In this document: in pieces, positions 7,395-10,259 of the stretch
Layout: each line of letters opens with the position of its first letter
Numbering within the stretch: position 1 is the first letter of the stretch
DNA from: an uncultured Lachnospiraceae bacterium
GTDB taxonomy: Bacteria; Bacillota; Clostridia; Lachnospirales; Lachnospiraceae
Assembly (NCBI GenBank): GCA_902797785.1
Contig: CADBUD010000192.1
Location: forward strand, 1-10,259
DNA: 10,259 bases
Direction: 5' to 3'
The notes under the pieces: generated by a model
Database searches by the model: none
What the model was told of the DNA's origin: nothing
The model's input: the letters and a program-made list of their open reading frames with translations, nothing else
Made by a program: the position numbers and the translations under genes

Positions 7395-9140
7395 TCATTC
7401 GAACTGGCTATGATACAACGAAGCGTAAAACCCGTTCTGTTCCAGCAGGGTCTTATGATCTCCTTTTTCTATTATTGTTCCGTTTTTCATCACTAAAATC
7501 ACATCGGCCTCCCGAATGGTCGAAAGGCGGTGCGCCACAATAAAGCTGGTTCTTCCCTTCATCATTTCCGAGAAGGCCGCTGAAATCTTTTCCTCTGTTC
7601 TGGTATCGATGGAAGAAGTCGCCTCATCTAAAATCAGCATCGGCGGCAGACAAAGCATGACTCTGGCAATGCAAAGGAGCTGTTTTTGTCCCTGGGAAAG
7701 GCTTCCCCCATCCTCACCGATCACCGTATCATATCCATCCGGAAGGCGTTTGATAAAGCTATGGGCATGGGAGAGCTTGGCTGCGGTTATGATTTCCTCA
7801 AGTTCTGCCTCCGGCTTTCCCATGGAAATATTTTCCCGGATCGTACCAGATCTGAGCCAGGTCTCCTGCAGTACCATTCCATAAGAGCTTCGCAGGCTCT
7901 TGGCTGTAATTTCCTTCACATCTTTTTTAGAAACCCTCATGGTTCCCCGGTCTGTTTCATAAAAACGCATCAAGAGATTGATCAATGTGGTCTTTCCACA
8001 TCCGGTCGGGCCAACGATAGCGACTCTAAAGCCCGGGCGGACCGACAGACTGAAATCTTCGATCAGCTTCTGGTCTTTCGTATAGGAGAACCAGATGTGT
8101 TCCATTTCCACCGATCCATCCACCTGTTCCAGTGGCTTTGCACCTTCTGCATCCAGCTGTTCTGCTTCTTCCTCGATCAGTTCAAAAATCCGATTGGCGC
8201 ATGCCAGGGCATTTTGAAGCTCTGTTACCACACCGGATATTTCATTGAACGGTTTTGTATATTGATTTGCATAGCTCAAAAAACTGGACAGCTGCCCAAC
8301 GCTGATAGCTCCCTTGATGGCCAGATATCCTCCCGTCAGTCCAACGCCGGTATAAACTAAGCTGTTGACAAATCGGGTACTGGGGTTGGTCAGGGAAGAA
8401 AAGAACGTAGCACTAAGCGACACTTTTTCCAGCTTTTGATTGATCTTCCCGAATCGTTCCACCGCCCGTTCCTGGTAGCCAAAGGACTGTACCGTCTTTT
8501 CATTTCCGATCATTTCATTGATCAGCCCGGTCTGCTCCCCCCTCACAAGGGATTGTTCCTGAAACATATGAAAGGTGCGTCTCGCTATGAACGAAGCAAC
8601 AAAAAGCGATACCGGTGTGACTATGACTACGACCAGTGCCATCTTTACATTGATCGAGAGCATAAAGAGCAGTGTCCCAAAAATTGTCACTACTCCGGTA
8701 AACAACTGGGAAAATCCCATCAACAGTCCGTCCGCGAACTGATCAGTATCCGCAATGATCCGGCTGACAAGATCTCCTTCCTGATGGCTGTCCAGATATT
8801 TTAACGGAAGAATCTGGATTCTGTCGAATGCTTTTTGCCGGATATCCTTAACGACCTCAAAAGTCAGCTTATTGTTGCAAAGATTCATCCCCCACTGAAC
8901 CACTCCGGTCACCATCAGGACAACGACCATTTTTTTCATCAAAGAAAACAGGGAAGGAAAATCCACCTCTCCTTTTCCTACGATCAGATCCACGGCGTTC
9001 CCGGTCAAAATCGGAAAATACAAGGTCAAGACTACCGTGACGGCTCCAAACAACATGGAAAATATCAAAAGGTATCGATACGGTTTGATATAGGATAACA
9101 CTTTTTTGATGGTGTTCCACTGTATTGATGTTTTTTTCAT
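7395..9140 (-). CDS. Half-ABC exporter, catalytically competent subunit of a predicted heterodimer
   Basis: This is a 581-residue ABC exporter half with an N-terminal type-I exporter membrane domain (six helices, roughly 22-45, 68-88, 140-162, 165-185, 250-275, 280-305) fused to a nucleotide-binding domain. NBD motifs are Walker A GPTGCGKTT (377-385), Q-loop Gln425, signature LSQGQ (481-485), Walker B LILDEA with catalytic Glu506, D-loop SSID, and switch His537 in VAHRLS. The length fits the BmrD/TM288/LmrD type. The start ATG overlaps the upstream exporter stop (ATGA), and such coupling is typical of heterodimer partners. It should sit in the cytoplasmic membrane and supply the hydrolytic Walker A/B half-site. 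The signature has Gln at its third position instead of Gly; this is common in the family but would fall in the partner's degenerate site. Substrate (drug, lipid or peptide) is unknown: no peptidase or other accessory domain is present. Family assignment is firm; a homodimer is possible but unlikely. Confidence 0.97.
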   Translation of the reverse strand: MKKTSIQWNTIKKVLSYIKPYRYLLIFSMLFGAVTVVLTLYFPILTGNAVDLIVGKGEVDFPSLFSLMKKMVVVLMVTGVVQWGMNLCNNKLTFEVVKDIRQKAFDRIQILPLKYLDSHQEGDLVSRIIADTDQFADGLLMGFSQLFTGVVTIFGTLLFMLSINVKMALVVVIVTPVSLFVASFIARRTFHMFQEQSLVRGEQTGLINEMIGNEKTVQSFGYQERAVERFGKINQKLEKVSLSATFFSSLTNPSTRFVNSLVYTGVGLTGGYLAIKGAISVGQLSSFLSYANQYTKPFNEISGVVTELQNALACANRIFELIEEEAEQLDAEGAKPLEQVDGSVEMEHIWFSYTKDQKLIEDFSLSVRPGFRVAIVGPTGCGKTTLINLLMRFYETDRGTMRVSKKDVKEITAKSLRSSYGMVLQETWLRSGTIRENISMGKPEAELEEIITAAKLSHAHSFIKRLPDGYDTVIGEDGGSLSQGQKQLLCIARVMLCLPPMLILDEATSSIDTRTEEKISAAFSEMMKGRTSFIVAHRLSTIREADVILVMKNGTIIEKGDHKTLLEQNGFYASLYHSQFE

Positions 9141-10259
9141 CCCTCTCCCCCCATCCGGTTCTGGGAATCATATATTTCCCGATAGACCTCACAATTTTCC
9201 AGCAATTCTTCATGTCTGCCAATTCCTGCGATATTCCCGTCCTCCAATACAATAATCTTATCTGCATGCCGAATCGAAGATGTCCTCTGGGAAACCAGAA
9301 AGATCGTAGGATTTCCCGGAAGCTCCCGCAGCGCCTTTCGTAGTGCAGCATCTGTCGCATAATCTAAGGCTGAAGCGCTGTCATCAAGAATCAGGATCGG
9401 TGGGTTTCCTACCAGTGCTCTGGCAATTGCCAGACGCTGTCTTTGTCCGCCGGAAAGATTTTTTCCCCCCTGATCAACCTTATACTCCAGTTCCTGCGGC
9501 TTCTCCATGACAAAGTCATACGCCTGTGCCGCTTTCAGCGCGGATATCATTTCCTCCCTGGTGGCATCCTCTTTTCTCATGCACAGGTTTTCCCGAATCG
9601 TTCCTTCAAATAATACGGCCTTTTGCATCACAATGCCCATACAGCTTCTCAAGGAAGAAATCGTATATTCCTTAAGATCTCTTTCCAAAAGCATCAGACT
9701 TCCGCCGGTGATATCATAAAACCGCGGGAGCAGGTGTACCAAAGAGGTCTTTCCTGCACCGGTTCCTCCGATGACTCCCACCGTTTCTCCTTTATTGACA
9801 ACAAAAGTAAGGTCTGACAGTGCTTCCTCCATGCTGTTTTGATATTTCAGTCCGGCATGTAAAAAAGTAAACAGAGGTTTCTGGCTCTGTAAAATAGTCT
9901 CCTCCTTAAGCTCAACAGATCCATCCTTCATCGAGGATTCCTCTTCCAACACGATGCCGATCCTCCGGGCACAGGAAAGTGCCTTGGTAATGGTCACGAT
10001 CAGATTGGCAAGCTTTACCAGCTCCACCAAAATCTGTGACATATAATTGAGAAGGGCCACGACCTGCCCCTGCGTGAGACTTCCCAGATTGACCTGTATA
10101 GCTCCACAATAGATCAGGACCACGGTTGCCAGATTTAAGATCAGATAGGTGGCCGGATTCATCAGGGATGAAATTTTCCCGGCAAAGCTCTGCAGATCTT
10201 TCAGCATCTGGTTTTGTTCCCGAAATCGTTCTTTTTCTTCCTCTTCTTTGTGAAATGCC
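9137..10259 (-). CDS. Half-ABC exporter, degenerate-site subunit (N-terminus cut off by window edge)
   Basis: The frame runs into the right edge, leaving 373 complete visible residues. The Met at 10205-10207 is internal, because 17 in-frame residues rich in Glu/Lys precede it, so it is not the start. About 200-220 residues are missing, judged from the partner. Visible are the last two transmembrane helices (about residues 36-55 and 65-92) and a full NBD: Walker A GGTGAGKT (164-171), Q-loop Gln212, signature LSGGQ (268-272), Walker B ILILDDSAS and switch region VSQRTS. The Walker B catalytic Glu is replaced by Asp293 (codon 9380-9382) and the switch His by Gln324 (codon 9287-9289), so this subunit's own ATP site is predicted to bind but barely hydrolyse ATP. 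Its canonical LSGGQ completes the partner's active site. The order (degenerate subunit first) matches BmrC-BmrD and TM287-TM288. Its stop overlaps the next start by 4 bases. Confidence 0.96.
   Translation of the reverse strand, partial: AFHKEEEEKERFREQNQMLKDLQSFAGKISSLMNPATYLILNLATVVLIYCGAIQVNLGSLTQGQVVALLNYMSQILVELVKLANLIVTITKALSCARRIGIVLEEESSMKDGSVELKEETILQSQKPLFTFLHAGLKYQNSMEEALSDLTFVVNKGETVGVIGGTGAGKTSLVHLLPRFYDITGGSLMLLERDLKEYTISSLRSCMGIVMQKAVLFEGTIRENLCMRKEDATREEMISALKAAQAYDFVMEKPQELEYKVDQGGKNLSGGQRQRLAIARALVGNPPILILDDSASALDYATDAALRKALRELPGNPTIFLVSQRTSSIRHADKIIVLEDGNIAGIGRHEELLENCEVYREIYDSQNRMGGEG
9141..9152 (-). promoter_or_regulatory. Ribosome binding site of the downstream exporter gene
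   Basis: GGGGGGAGAGGG on the minus strand directly precedes the ATG at 9138-9140, with its GGAG core 4 bases away. It lies inside the last codons of the upstream exporter gene. With the ATGA stop/start overlap it indicates termination-reinitiation or coupled translation, expected for equimolar heterodimer subunits. Confidence 0.65.

Larger units (their letters stand above)
1..10259 (-). other. Probable five-gene transcription unit: exporter pair, rhomboid, addB, addA
   Basis: All five genes face the same way with junctions of -4, +46, +16 and -35 bases. None of the junctions shows a terminator. This is the pattern of one operon transcribed from beyond the right edge and continuing past the left edge. 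An internal promoter inside a coding region cannot be excluded from sequence alone, and the 46-base gap before the rhomboid gene is the likeliest place for a break. Confidence 0.6.

Noticed and set aside
7686..8360. A 224-codon plus-strand open frame, the longest open frame opposite the real genes
   Set aside because: It lies wholly antisense to the NBD and linker of the exporter gene at 7395-9140. Its product is Cys/His/Phe-rich with no recognisable motif, and it is a mirror of the codon bias of the real gene.
8869..9360. A 163-codon minus-strand open frame spanning the junction of the two exporter genes
   Set aside because: It overlaps both exporter frames, whose motifs are unambiguous. 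Its product is Arg/Gly-rich and resembles nothing, as expected of an off-frame reading.
9137..10207. Taking the Met at 10205-10207 as the start of a short, NBD-heavy protein
   Set aside because: The same frame stays open to the window edge through 17 more residues, and the visible part begins in the middle of an exporter membrane domain. The Met is internal and the gene is truncated by the window.
1..10259. CRISPR array, tRNA/rRNA, insertion sequence, prophage or riboswitch
   Set aside because: The window is almost entirely filled by five protein genes. I saw no regularly spaced repeats, no inverted terminal repeats, no transposase motif and no non-coding stretch longer than 46 bases.

Overview
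All genes read on the minus strand, so gene order runs from position 10259 down to position 1. The window holds five co-directional genes with almost no intergenic space: a half-ABC exporter (cut at the right edge), a second half-ABC exporter, a small rhomboid protease, addB, and addA (cut at the left edge). The junctions are a 4-base ATGA overlap, a 46-base gap, a 16-base gap and a 35-base overlap. No terminator or convincing promoter is visible between genes, so the simplest reading is one transcription unit whose promoter lies beyond the right edge.

The organism is most likely a Firmicute of the class Clostridia, perhaps a Lachnospiraceae-type gut anaerobe. The reasons are AddAB (the Gram-positive counterpart of RecBCD) with an AddB very close in length and motif layout to that of Bacillus subtilis, strong purine-rich Shine-Dalgarno sites, moderate base composition with Lys/Glu-rich proteins, and an exporter pair of the BmrCD/TM287-288 kind. 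The family assignment is an inference from style and was not tested by a search.

Right part (7395-10259): two consecutive half-transporters that should form a heterodimeric ABC exporter. The upstream subunit has Asp in place of the Walker B catalytic Glu and Gln in place of the switch His. The downstream subunit keeps both. This predicts one degenerate and one hydrolytic ATP site.

Middle (6776-7348): a 190-residue, six-helix rhomboid intramembrane serine protease with an apparently complete Ser/His dyad.

Left part (1-6759): addB then addA, encoding the helicase-nuclease that resects double-strand breaks. AddB is complete, with its nuclease site and four-cysteine iron-sulfur motif. AddA shows its whole helicase core, but the catalytic part of its nuclease domain lies beyond the left edge.

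This is essentially a housekeeping region. I found no phage, insertion sequence, CRISPR array, RNA gene or clearly new defence-like system. The points most worth a second look are two aromatic substitutions at the predicted Chi-reading positions of AddB, the asymmetric exporter ATP sites, and the placement of a rhomboid protease directly upstream of addB.
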